From NCBI GenBank assembly GCA_963169105.1, contig OY720642.1, positions 75,742,716 to 75,806,715 on the forward strand: a DNA stretch of 64,000 nucleotides. Reading direction: 5' to 3'. Within the stretch, counting starts at the first letter, position 1, and each line of letters opens with the position of its first letter. Of the stretch, positions 11,500 to 22,379 are shown one piece after another. The notes beneath the pieces were generated by a model, which saw only the letters and a program-made list of their open reading frames with translations, searched no databases and was not told where the DNA came from. The position numbers were made by a program, and so were the translations under genes. This DNA is from Ceriagrion tenellum. Lineage: Eukaryota; Arthropoda; Insecta; Odonata; Coenagrionidae.

Positions 11500-11762
11500 G
11501 TAAAAGGCACTGGGTAAGGTATTCCATAGTTTTCAACGTTTCATTGGCCGAGTCGTCCGTCGTCTTCAGGGCAGAATGTCGTGACTTGAGGGCAACTTAA
11601 TAACAGAGGTATTGGAGGGTACCGATCAGATGCCTCTTGACCCGCTCACCAGGCCTAAACATTCCGGCACCCTCAAATCTAAACATTATGCCCTGAAGTC
11701 AATGGACGACTCGACCATCGAGAAGTCGACAGTCATAGAACCTCTTACCCGGTGGAATTCCC
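11500..11762. mobile_element. Foldback element with about 80-bp arms and a CTGAAGA...GAAAC motif
   Basis: The left arm (about 11500-11578) and the right arm (about 11684-11762) are imperfect inverted copies; the best-matching part is GAGTCGTCC...CTTCAGGGCA near 11550-11573 against its complement at 11687-11713. On the minus strand the left arm reads CTGAAGACGACGGACGACTC and then GAAACGTT, the same layout as the motif at 53585-53640. No target duplication was identified. It may be an inverted pair of small Penelope-like or other repeat ends; that is inference. Confidence 0.6.
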
Positions 11763-12734
11763 GAATAGAATTGCTAAGCATCACATGCCGGGTAAGCCTA
11801 TGCTCTTACAACATTCCGCTGTTTTTCTGAAGCGAAAATTGGGCTGAATTTTGTCAAAGAGCATAATAATATAACAAAAAAATACATGAATTATCTGTAA
11901 GCGATATAGTTACGAGACACCATCCCATAGTATTCTCAATGTTTCGTCGTGTTTCTATGGCGCTAAGAGCGCGGAGTTTAAAAGAAGAAATACTTCAGTA
12001 ATACCATATTGTATTCTGATGAAACTCAAAAATCTGTAAGTACACTTAAAAATACGCACTTTGGAAAGTGTATTTCCCCTAGTACAGAAATAGAAAGAAA
12101 AAAACTTAATGATAAAAGGAAAAATGTGCCTGCAAAAATTAGGAAAAGTAACTGGACATCAAAATCCGAAGGAGTTGATCAGGATAAAGTCAACGCTAAC
12201 ATCCGAAGAAGTTGTTGTTATAATTTGAAGCACCATCTATCCTTCATATTTGTTTGATTTCAACTGCCTCCCTGAGCTAAAATACAATGTGGCAGATGAA
12301 AGCACTATATGCTTGTGAGAAAAATGTTACACTTCCCATTATTATCTCCTCTCTCGCAGTGACAAAACAATTCTTATTACGTGGGAGAAAACTTTGTGCC
12401 ATTCATAATTATACTTAGTGAAATATTGTCAAAGAAATGTGCTGATGAATTTGTGCTTATTTTTTTGAATATGGTGATATTTAAGACACGTTGGAAAGTA
12501 ACTGAGTCCTCTTCTATAAAATCTGTAATCTCCAGATGAAATTAAATTTAGCTAGATTTCGGAAATCTAGCTAAATTTGAGATGCATATATATGCATGTG
12601 TTGGTAAGAAATTAGGTCCAAATTCATGAGTTCTAACAAAAATGTAAACTTTAAATACAGGCATATTTTTGCAGCATGATTATAAACTATTCATTACATT
12701 TTTATAATCACAATCACACTTTTGCACAATATTT
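11763..12734. other. AT-rich gap, nothing recognised
   Basis: A small A-rich frame at 12009-12257 has no recognisable domain. A short GATTTC..GAAATC hairpin with a CTAGCTAAATTT repeat lies near 12545-12580. Confidence 0.45.
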
Positions 12735-12782
12735 TATTACCAGTACTACGCGTTTCCACTCACAGAGTTATCATCAGATATT
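12735..12782 (-). other. Hammerhead-like motif, CTGATGA-hairpin-GAAAC
   Basis: On the minus strand CTGATGA is followed by a small hairpin with stem ACTC/GAGT and loop TGT, then GGAAACGCGTAGTAC. This order matches the conserved core of type I hammerhead ribozymes carried by Penelope-like retroelements: CTGATGA, stem II, GAAA, stem III, cleavage site. Extra unpaired bases flank stem II and I see no convincing stem I, so a degenerate or unrelated motif is quite possible. It is a solo copy with no paired arm nearby. Confidence 0.35.
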
Positions 12783-13784
12783 AGACGAACAAGCACAGCA
12801 TTAAGCCTGAATCAGTGAAACTTATTAAAAATACATTACACTATTGAAAATGTTTTATGCTTCGATTACAAAATCGCAAGTTCAAATAGACCCTACTCAC
12901 TAGATAGCGTAATCCTTCATTCAGCCATTGCGAAATAGTTATAACAGCTACAGTTCCAGTAATTCCCAAGTCCTTAATTTTCAAGCAACGGCTTTTTCTT
13001 TCCGCTCGCCCCTCGTTTTAGCTCGTCAGAGACTTTGAGGAACGCCTTTTCTCTGACTCTAAGGTGTGCGACCACGAGGAAGGAATCCTCCACAGTGGAT
13101 ATAAACGAGGGGAAAGCGAAGAGGAAATAAAAGTTAATGAAATAATGAGGAGTAATCCAGTAATCATGGTGCCTCAAAAAGTGCAAAGAGTGCCGCGGTA
13201 AATTAATATGTATAGTGCTTTCTTGGAAGTCAGACCAAAGGGAAATACGGCAAACCCTGAGGAATCGTTCATTTTTAGGAATAAATGCTCGATATATATA
13301 AGTGTGCATTATAGTATTTACCGTTATGAGTTAATCCGTATGATTCAATGTTTAACGCATGTTTTTCTTTTATTTTTAGGTAAGTGAACAATTGGAGTTC
13401 AAAGATCATCACGTCCCGATGACAACTTGTTACTTGGTGGTAGCTTCTTGTTCGGTGAGCCAGAGGAAACAATTGTATGTTTTAAACTGATCATTATTAC
13501 GTATAAATAATCTTTTGAAGAGACCGGAAAAAACAATAACATCATATGGACAACTCGGGTATAGTTTAAGGCAGAAGAAATGGAATGCGAAGCAGTGCAA
13601 GATATCCTCTACACTATAAAAAATTGCATAGAATTGCACCCTCTCGCCAGTCTGTGTTTCTTCCAAGTTTATTTTACAAAACAGGAGCTCTAAAAAATAA
13701 AAAATAAATAAACTGTAGCTTAGAAAATGAATATTAGGGTCAATAAACCGTTAGTATTTTAAAATGTTTAAAGCTATAGATTGA
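12783..13784. other. AT-rich gap, nothing recognised
   Basis: The minus-strand frames at 12974-13309 and 13430-13666 have no identifiable domains and no clear splice context. Confidence 0.45.
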
Positions 13785-14150
13785 GGTTCGGGGTGTTGTG
13801 GTGTCTACCGTCTGGACGGCTAGGGTTCAAATTCCTGCAGAAAAGGATGTTTTTCGGAGAAAACCCGACCCCTACTTGAGTGTCTTGTGGAGGGCACTTC
13901 AATTGCAGTACTCTGAATGTTGGATGAGACGTTAAATCGTGGTCCTCGGTAGGAGGAGACGTTAAATAATTAGCCTGCTAGGCTTAGCCGGCTAATACCG
14001 ACGCCAGGTTTCTATCCACCCTTCCTCCCTTACCTGTCCCCTATGGCGCCTCCCTAAATATTCAATGTAAATTCAACCATCAATTGTGTTTAAGGTGACG
14101 CATCACACCCGCTTGACCAGTCGAATGTGTGATGATTTTCGACCCCATAT
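13785..14150 (+). mobile_element. tRNA-derived SINE
   Basis: A tRNA-like head with the B-box GGTTCAAATTCC at 13824-13835 is followed by a GGAGAAAACCCGACCCC segment and a body containing GGATGAGACGTTAAATCGTG and a second AGACGTTAAAT word near 13960. Such a body following a polymerase III promoter is typical of arthropod and other metazoan SINEs. The 3' end is set by eye near the CATATTTTTTGTC at 14150. SINEs are transcribed by RNA polymerase III and moved by LINE proteins. No target duplication could be assigned. Confidence 0.7.
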
Positions 14151-15394
14151 TTTTTGTCAGAGTCGTATCTGATCAGCTTGAAATTTTTGAAGCATAAAGA
14201 ATTGACCTTTGCCAAGAGAGACTAGTATCTGAAATATTAAAAATTTATCCTGGAGCATAATTAAGCCATCATGAACACGGCAAGATGTAGGATATATATA
14301 TTTTTTAACTATTATTATTGTTGACATATCTTAAAATAATGAAGATGTATCAATCCTTCTTCCGTTAGAATACTAAGTAACAGCCGTCACGGTTGTACGA
14401 TGAAATCTGTAATTGGTATCTTTCGGCAAGCTACCTGAATGGTTTTCGGCCATGACGTGCTCGGACCGTGACACCAAATAGTTAAGTCTTCTCTAATAGA
14501 TCTTATGTCAGCGCTGCCTGAACTTACGTGCCGGAGATTTGGCTACAACTTATCGACGAATGTTGCCTTGTGCGAGAGTTATCCTGGAGTAAGAGACTCC
14601 TGACACCAAGACGACTCGATCGGGTGTGATTGACGCCATCTTGTGGATTTTCGACTGAACTAGTCCTTACCGAAGGGTATGATGCGTCCTCTTAACTGCA
14701 GCTTTTCTGTTTAGACCATTCGATTTCTAGTCAGTCATTAATTTCCAGGGCAATAACTAATAATGCTTAACATTTACGGGGTGAATTAAAATTAGCACGC
14801 GGATTCAAAACGCATTTCTGATTAAGCATCTTAGCTCTCTGAATGTTGGAGGAAGTGCCTCATGATATTCTCGAAGAAACGCAGCCCAATATCCACCTCG
14901 GCTAAGTAAAGCGTTATCTTTCTCTCTGCAATCAATTAATCGGGAATTATTTCATGCTTCGGCCTAAACCCGCGTATCTTTTTAGGGTCGGTTTCATTTA
15001 GATAAAAATGTGTTTCCTGCACTTTTTCATTACCTGGAATAAGTTGTTGCACAATGTTTTCAATTTAAATGTAGAGGGCTTGAGTAAATTTGTAATGCTA
15101 AGTCTACAATTGTGATTTTTTGTATTTGTCTATATTTTCTCCGCGTAAGCTCATGCTTTGTCCCATTGTAAGCATTTGTGAATTACGAATGAACGCATAC
15201 GTGATTCATACCCCTAAAATTTGTTACACATACGAAAGAATCACAAGCATAGGTTTATGTTTTTAATTTATGGTTAAGGCAAATTCATCAATTTGAGCTT
15301 ACATGACAAATAATTTAGCGTTTTTTCCCTTTGCTGTTTATCCCACATATTTACACCAAAATGTACAATACAATGCTAGAAAAAATAAACGTCC
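14151..15394. other. Gap with a moderately GC-richer patch (14380-14720), nothing recognised
   Basis: No coding motif, terminal repeat or tandem repeat was seen on either strand. Confidence 0.45.
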
Positions 15395-15565
15395 AACACG
15401 CCACATGGAAGAACATTATATACCACACTATCGAAGATCCGCGCTTACTATATCTTTCCATAGCACCTCTTGCAAAGTGTGAAATAAATTGTCAGAAGAC
15501 GTAAAAAAATCTGAATACACAAATAAATTGAACAAGAATATCATAACATATTACTTCAAGTGATC
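15395..15565 (+). pseudogene. LINE C-terminal remnant
   Basis: One plus-strand frame reads HYIPHYRRSALTISFHS, then CKVWNKLSEDVKKSEYTNKL and a final KNIITYYFK before a stop. The pattern R.......SF....VWN.LPE.IK......FK..L...L is the characteristic C-terminus of many non-LTR retrotransposon polyproteins. The copy is short and upstream coding is not recognisable. It differs from families A and B of this window. Confidence 0.5.
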
Positions 15566-16244
15566 TAAATATCTTAAAATAACTAAGTGTCGTAATTTAA
15601 CTAAATATTGTGCTACTCTGTACAAAATCTAACGTATTCTTATAACTTTGTCGTATTGATAAGTATTATGTCAGATTTTGTGATATATAACATCTTGTAT
15701 ATCTTGCTATTGTAATATTTTTTTGGCTCTAAAGATATGTTTATTCATGTATGCTCCTAACGGACATCCCCAGAATAATATTTTTAATTTTTATTCCATT
15801 CTATTCTGCTTCTTCAGCTTTTACTTTTCTGTAGGTCTATTATTGAATAGCATTTGAAAATTCTGCCTAAAGCATGAAGTAAATACTCAACAATTTTTCC
15901 TGAAAAGAAGTGTACAAAGTAATTCGTGTCTTCCTTAGTCCAGTTCAAACTGCTTAAAAGGCTAAATGATTATACCCCAGTCACTAGAACTATGAATTAT
16001 AGCTTGGCATGAGGGAGAAAGCTGAGACTCACCCGCGTTAATCTCGTGCGAAAACAAACACTGCGAGCGCTGAATGAATGGCCGTGGCAATTATGACTTC
16101 AACGTTGAAGATAAGTTTTTTTGACGCAAAAGATAGCGGGGAGAAAAGTAAGCATCCTTTCGAATGTCCGGATCATGAATCACTTAAAAGGTTACTCGCT
16201 TCCTCGCAGTATAATCCACATATAATTTACGCAACAATTTGTCT
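15566..16244. other. AT-rich gap, nothing recognised
   Basis: No repeat or coding signal recognised. Confidence 0.45.
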
Positions 16245-16720
16245 CGCATCCGCGGTGCCAATTTCAGTTTAGTCGCGCCCGACGCAACGAGTGTGGTGAT
16301 TGATGCCGGACGGTTGGGCCCTCACTCTCATTGGTTTTGTTAGGCCTCGACTTCCCACCGACCGCTCGAACCAACCTTTATCGATGCTACTGCCACGAGA
16401 CTGGCCTCCTACCTTTCTGCTCGAAGTGTTTTTGAGAATGAAGGTATTTTTCACCAGCGTTGCCAAGCCAGTGGGGATGGGCCAAATTTATTCATTCAAC
16501 GGTGGTCGAGTACCTGAATGAGTACCTGGGTACACGGACTGAGTACATGAGTACTCGGATAAATACTTTGCCTTCCTTGGCCTTCACCAAAGCTGAATAC
16601 TTGTCCTTCTTCGCTTCATTAAACGGTTAAATTGGTGGTTTAATTAGAAATCCTCGGGGACAATTTCAATTTAGTCTCGCCCGACTAAATTGAATTTGCA
16701 CCGCGGATTACACACGAGGA
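16245..16720. repeat. Composite repeat bounded by inverted copies of a CCGCGG/TTTAGTC sequence
   Basis: The sequence from CATCCGCGGTGCCAATTTC to TTTAGTC (16248-16276) occurs inverted at about 16683-16716 (GACTAAATTGAATTTGCACC then GCGGAT). Next to the right copy the same word is present in direct orientation too, so 16658-16700 is itself a palindrome around CTCGCCC. Inside the interval lies a hAT-like end (16474-16570). The outer inverted copies could be termini of a DNA element that was invaded. No target duplication is evident. Confidence 0.5.
16474..16570. mobile_element. hAT-like terminus of the GAGTAC family
   Basis: GGGATGGGCCAAATTTATTC is followed by GAGTACCTGAATGAGTACC, GAGTACATGAGTACTCGG and AAATACTTT. 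The same arrangement, inverted, occupies 10125-10235, whose last bases are the inverse of TAGGGATGGGCC. The first base triplet (TAG) is not preserved here (GTG instead). Confidence 0.5.
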
Positions 16721-16814
16721 TACTTTAATTGCAATATCGTTGAATACTTAGACGTTAGAATCTAACCAGTTCTAAGAGTTGACTATTCATCTAGCCATTG
16801 CTTACTCTTGTACT

Positions 16815-18077
16815 TAGGGTGACCAAATCTCCCGTATTTCCCGGGATCTCCCGTATTTCCCGGGATCTCCCGTATTTGACCCTATTTTTTCACGATCTCC
16901 CGGATCCCGTATTTTCTGTCTCTTTGGGTGAATTTCTCTCGTATTTTTTCGTCAAGTAAACTCATTCAGTTTCAATCATTCAAATTTGCGCACACGATCG
17001 AAATTCTTCTGAACGTGCCGTGTTCATAATGACATGAAACGTGCATGTAATTGTTTAGATTATGTAGATATTTAAGTGCTAGTGTTAAATATTTGTAGTC
17101 ATTTTTCCTGTTCTGCTAAACGGAGTGGAACATTAAGCTCATTTTTTGAATTTTTTGATGTTGAATGGACTGAAATCCTTCGTTTTGTAAGAACTAGATG
17201 GTTATGGTTATCTCTTACACCCGCCGTAAAAAGGCTTTAAAAAAATTGGGAGCCTATAAAAATCTATTTTAAAAGCATAGATTATTCAGAATGTCCAAGG
17301 TTTTGAAAAGGTATTAATGAAAATCCAGAAGTAGAAACAATTGTTGAGGCTCATATTGGTTTCTTTGTGAATGTTGGAATCGTTTTTATTCAAAGAGCAA
17401 AATATTTGGAGAATTCTGATCTTAGTATTATGGAGTCCCATGAAGCAGTACAGTTACTTATTAGTAAAGTTGGACAGAGAATTGAAGATAGATACTTCGG
17501 TAGTGCTACTCACAAAATGTTAGCTACTGATCTCAGTTCAAATTTTAAATCTACATGTGAAAACAAATTCCTTGAATTTTATGATTCTTTGTATTCTTAC
17601 ATGCTTAACAAATTTGATGATAGTTTTAAGTGTTTAATAGCCCTATGTCTTAAAAGGGAATTAACATTCAATGATATACGTGACGTGGTGGAGTGTATCC
17701 AACTGGATTGTGTGAATGAAGATGAATTGTATTAGTAATTTTGTAGGATAATAATGAATATCAAGTAGACAGATGCTAGGAATAGGAGCAGTACATATAT
17801 GATCAAATCAGAAGTGCAAGTTGCCATGAATTTCACGTATTCTTGCACTGAATTCTTATAATTTGCAAAAATTAATGGAAAACTATTGTCTCAAGCTAAA
17901 TCTGTTGGAAAATATATTTCGGTCTTCTTAACGTAAAAAATAGTGTTCTTTATTTTAGAAACACTGCATTGCTTTTTTCTTTTTTTGTGAAATTTTGCCG
18001 TTTTCTAAATCTCCCTTATTTTTGGTCAAGAATATAGAAATCTCCCTTATTTTCTTCAAAAATAGTTGGTCACCCTA
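16815..18077 (+). mobile_element. hAT transposon, internally deleted, perfect 8-bp target duplication
   Basis: Terminal repeats are TAGGGTGACCAA at the left and its exact inverse at the right (12 bp). The flanking 8-bp duplication is CTTGTACT at 16807-16814 and 18078-18085, identical on both sides. Together these are diagnostic for hAT elements. Subterminal copies of ATCTCCCGTATTT (left) and ATCTCCCTTATTT (right) follow, in the same orientation at both ends. The interior holds a broken transposase (next entry). At 1263 bp the copy is shorter than autonomous hAT elements (normally 2.5 kb or more), so it would need a transposase in trans. The perfect duplication argues against great age, while the broken frame indicates decay since or before insertion. 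Confidence 0.93.
17125..17735 (+). pseudogene. hAT transposase remnant
   Basis: Reading the plus strand with frame changes gives FFEFFDVEW, then RTRWLWLSLTPAVKR (the TRWLSL-type block found in many hAT transposases), KIYFKSIDYSECPRF, NENPEVETIVEAHIGFFVNV and an uninterrupted frame to 17735 with MESHEAVQLLISKVGQRIED. Only the middle third of a normal transposase is present; the BED zinc finger, first catalytic region and C-terminal dimerisation region are missing or unrecognisable. In-frame stops and shifts occur between 17187 and 17330. It lies wholly inside the element at 16815-18077 and cannot be functional. Confidence 0.7.
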
Positions 18078-18085
18078 CTTGTACT

Positions 18086-20529
18086 ACACTTTCTATGATC
18101 TGAATTATATAGAGCTGATTTTCGATGACAAGACCTTAGTTGCTGATCCGACAGTTGAATTATCGACGATTGAAAAAGTGACAGTAAGACCTTTTAATAA
18201 TATTGACATACTCACAACTCCATATTTTTCGTTCATTTTCCTTTTGGATCCCTCACGATATGTACTTTTGATCTCCTTTCATGGCAAAAGGCTTGTCATG
18301 TTACCTCATTCTCCATTTCACTTTTGTCCGTATGCAATGACTCTTTGAAGGATATAAGTGGCTTGTTCTGTGTGTTTTCACATTGCTCGCGGCGGAGAAT
18401 GTGAAAATAAATATAATTTTTAATGATAGTCTACTCGTTCTCGTATGAAAATGAATTCCTGTGAGTGCTTACTTCTTCCTCTCAGCTTCAAACTTTTTCT
18501 GAGTATAAATAGTGAACAAGCAAAGTCAGTTTACGTGAGACTTCGATCGTAATGGCCGTGAGGAGACAGAGCAAAGGTACGAAATAGTAACATATAGTTT
18601 CGTCTGAAATTCGGTCTTCAGGTTGTTTGCGGTAAGAGTGAGTCACGGCAGTTAGAGGGAAAACACTCTCCCATTTGTGTTTGTACCTTTCTCGGAAATC
18701 GACCAGTGTCATTTTCAACTAATTTCTAAGATGTCTGCAAGTTTCCTCCGGTTGAAGATTCTTTTGTGGTCTCTTGGACATGGAAGGTCGCCTGTTCTAT
18801 AGACACTTCGAGGATGGCTGTTTTACTTACATTTGAGATTATATATACGAGCGCATGTGGTGATAGAATCAAGATGACGACGGCTACGGGAAGAAAAGCC
18901 ACCTAATAGGGATTCAGAGGAAATTTCAACGTACAAATACGAGCCTAGTTGTAAGACACTGCTCCTGGTCTTTGTTGTTAAATACATTATTTAAAACGCT
19001 AATGAATTAAATAAACCATTGTAAAAAGACTAGGAAGAAAGCTTAATATATTTTAATTGCTTTTTTCTACAAAGATTTTCCCTATCATCTGCTTGTAGAT
19101 GAGCGTCAATGATTGGCTGTCTTGTGGAATACTTTCGCTTGGTCATCCTATATATAACGCCAATTATTTATTTTTCTCACAGTGTTAAGTTTTTGGAGTA
19201 AAAACTCCAAACTTGCTACTAGTAAGAGGAATAACTAGCGACGTCTTAACGTTTTAAGACCATACCGCAAAAATATTATGTTTAAGTCTGGAATTCCACC
19301 GTATCAGTGTCAAAAGAATTGAAGACCGGAACCAAATCCAATAAATCTTTAATCTCAATCATCGTGTCTTACTCATATCTTCATGTATAGGTTTTGTAAT
19401 AGGAGTACCTATAAGACATGGGTACTATTATGTGTAATATGTCCTTGGAATAGATAATTTGACATTTTTTTCTCATTGCTTGCCACCAAACTATCAACTG
19501 ACCGGGATGATGCTTGCAAAATATATGGTGTGCTGAAAAACAAGATATTAAAATAAACCGTCTCTTTTTGTCACATGGCATGTGCTCTGTAGTTATAATA
19601 TATAAATTAGCCACACAAAAGTGTGGCGACCAGTAATGCTTTGAAGTTTCTTCCGTAGTTGACTTCAAATTGCCTTTCTACGAGCACATTACCCTACTCC
19701 ACGTTGCACATCACCGCGTAATGTGAAAATATCATCGATGAATGCTGAAAACATGTTCCCATATCTCCCTTCAATAAATGTCCTGGATAAAACCTTTATA
19801 TTACTACGATGCCTTCAAGATTTTTCTCTTTTATTCTCCTATATAGCTCTCATGAGAAAGTAGTAAATGCAGTGTGTTTATAATGGAGACTTGTTTGGGG
19901 AACCGGATGTTGAAATGAACACCGCCTCTTATCTGTCACCATTTTGTTTAGCCACTCAGCAAATAATATCTGTAATGTCACGACCAGGATGAGAAAAAAG
20001 CTGGTGATTTATTTCGGGTAGTCACACTTAGTGTGATGTCACGGGCATAAAAACACACCCTGCTTCCTTCGTGACCATGAATCACGATTACTCAATCTAC
20101 GCGTTCCATCACAGCATCCTTGGTAATTTGTGAACTGCGTTAGACATATGTTTTCGAAAAGGTTTTTGGTATGTATCGGGAAGACGATGATACCCAAAGT
20201 GAAAAATAAAGGGTTTTAGAATCTCAATCTTGAGCAAACTGTTGGTATGTCATCTAACACAAAGTATTTATCTTACCTGTGATTGAAGCTGGGAAATATG
20301 GAGAAGAAATGAACACACGCTTGCTGTTGAATAACACCTCGTTTCATTCAGACATTTAAGTGTGACGATGAGTCATACAGCCGAAAATACGTATTCAAAA
20401 TATGATTTGTGCCTCAATTTGTCCAAGCACCTGCTTTGATTAAAGAGGAAATTCAATTTATATTAGTTGTACCATTTCCATTACTGAATTACGTATGTTG
20501 AGTTTTATCGCTTCAAATATAATTTTGAA
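18086..20529. other. AT-rich region, nothing recognised
   Basis: About 2.4 kb without a recognisable element. A short hairpin (GTCACACTTAGTGTGATGTC) sits near 20024-20042. Minus-strand frames at 18488-18718 and 19381-19668 have no identified domain. Confidence 0.45.
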
Positions 20530-21170
20530 TAAAGTAGCATGTATGAAGAATAGAGAGGCTGATTGTAGAAGTCACCCTGGGAGGAGACATATTAGAGCAA
20601 GTGAATTCACCTATCTCGGAAGTACCATCATGTGGGACGGGAGAAGTGCAACGGACATCAAGCGGAAAACAGCCCAAGCTAAGTAAATTATCGTGGTACA
20701 AAGACAACTGCTGCGTTCAAAGAAGATGGGACAACATACCAGAAAACATTCAAGTTAAGCGTGGACCTCTATGGATCGGAAGCATGGAAAAGCTGACCAG
20801 AACTGGCTAGAAGTTTTTATAATCTGGTAGTGGAGGGGGATGCTGAAGATAAAATGGTCGGACAAAATAAGAAATAATGAAGTTTACAAAAGAGTAGAAG
20901 AGGAATGGACCACATGGAGCACCATGCACAAAAGAAGATCCAGATGGATTGTTTACACCCTGAGTCGCAATTGGTTAGTGAGGAACATAATTGAAGGAAA
21001 AATTGAGGGAAATGTCCCCAGACGTCTATAGCATTCAGAAATAAGGTCATGGACCACATAGATACGAACATGCATAGGAAGAGATACCAGGAGGTAAGGG
21101 AACTAGCATTAGATAGGGAAGGGTGGAGGGCTGCAGTCAACCAATCTTAGGATTGAATAACTAATGATGA
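20530..21170 (+). pseudogene. LINE remnant (group C), C-terminal half
   Basis: Plus-strand frames give ASEFTYLGSTIMWDGRSATD and IKRKTAQAK, then IKWSDKIRNNEVYKRVEEE, RRSRW and LVRNIIEGKIEG, ending near a TGATGATGATG tail at 21160-21172. The words YLGS, DGR....IK.RI..AK and IIEGKIEG are typical of the C-terminal region of insect RTE/I-like LINEs often annotated as endonuclease-reverse transcriptase. The RT catalytic domain is missing. The copy at 36465-36915 aligns over most of its length, and the tails at 25225-25335 and 44560-44720 share the AACCAATCTTAGGATTGAA-type end. Confidence 0.8.
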
Positions 21171-22379
21171 TGATGAAAAATTTTTCTGGAGAGTGATTAA
21201 ATTGTGCCCTCAATGATCCAATATCACAGCTCCTGCCACCTTAGACAACGCTGCCTTCAAAGCCGGATATCGAATTCACTTGGGCATCGTCGGAAAGGCG
21301 ATGGCATGCGCTTCCTCATGTGCCGAGTCGTGCTGTGGGCAGTTCCGATCAATTAAATGTCCATTGTTATGGAGAATAGCTCCGGACTTCGTGCGAAAGG
21401 AATTTCAAGGGCTCCTTTTATTAGCGTCTTTGCTCTATTCCTCCCCCGCAAACACACACAAACACGCACATCTGCCTGCTTATTTTTTTCTTCGTACGCC
21501 TTTCCCCATCTTCCTTTTCAACGTCATCTCCCTCCATTCGTTCTTCATCATCCCAGTGTCGTGCAGCCCATTTATACTCGTCACGCATCATCGCTCTTTT
21601 TTTTTAGCGCACGTCTCCTTTTAACGGTCCCCCGACCGTGTTTACGTTTGCAGAAAATAATTACGAGCCTGTTGTTCTTTTTTTATACTCTTCTATTTTT
21701 TATTTGCCGTGGCGACGCCGCAACAATGCTGAAGGGTTGAGATGGTAAGGCCGTGTGACTTCGTCATCATTATGCTCACGGCGATGATTTAGTGCTCATT
21801 CGTGATGTTGTCTAACTTGTGCTGTGGTTTTAGGTTGGTCATCATTACGGGGATGCGTTGCGACGTTGGGATGTCTTCAATGTGGTTACGGCTGTTACAT
21901 TATCACGTGCATTGGATCATACTACTCGCTGCTGGTAACTACGCCGTCATCAGGGGTTTTTACGCAATTGTGAATGATGAATTGAAATAGTAGAACGGAG
22001 AAATGTAATTCAATTTATATTGTTCTTCTTTATGGTGCTAAACGTAAGAATCATGAAAGATCGTGTTTGTGTGGTGCCTAGCGTACTGGCTAACCATTCC
22101 TAGATCCTGGAATAGATTTCTAACTTTGAAGGAGATTTTTAAGTTACTTTCTTTAGAGGAGTGAAGAAATTCTAACTTTGCAATCCAACGTCTTGTTTTA
22201 ATTTATTTTGACTGGTTTCACAGTGATGAAGCAGTTTCAATAATAAAAAAAAACAAAGAAATACGATGCCGCAAAAATAGACATTTCTGAAGATAATACA
22301 GAGTAGCGATACTCTTCAAAATAAATATCTCCAGAACTATGAATATTTCGGATAGAATATCGTGATTCAAATTATTTTA
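21171..22379. other. C/T-rich unique stretch followed by AT-rich gap
   Basis: From 21220 to 21720 the plus strand is CT-rich, which keeps several overlapping frames open (21280-21624, 21357-21740). None has a recognisable domain. A polypyrimidine tract followed by TTTGCAG at 21640-21652 looks like a splice acceptor, but no exon could be defined after it. Confidence 0.35.

Noticed and set aside
17995..18348. 117-codon open frame
   Set aside because: It crosses the right end of the hAT element and the target duplication, so it cannot be an ancestral gene.
21280..21740. Two overlapping CT-rich frames of 114 and 127 codons
   Set aside because: Both are explained by C/T-rich composition; no motif, and both frames cannot be genes.
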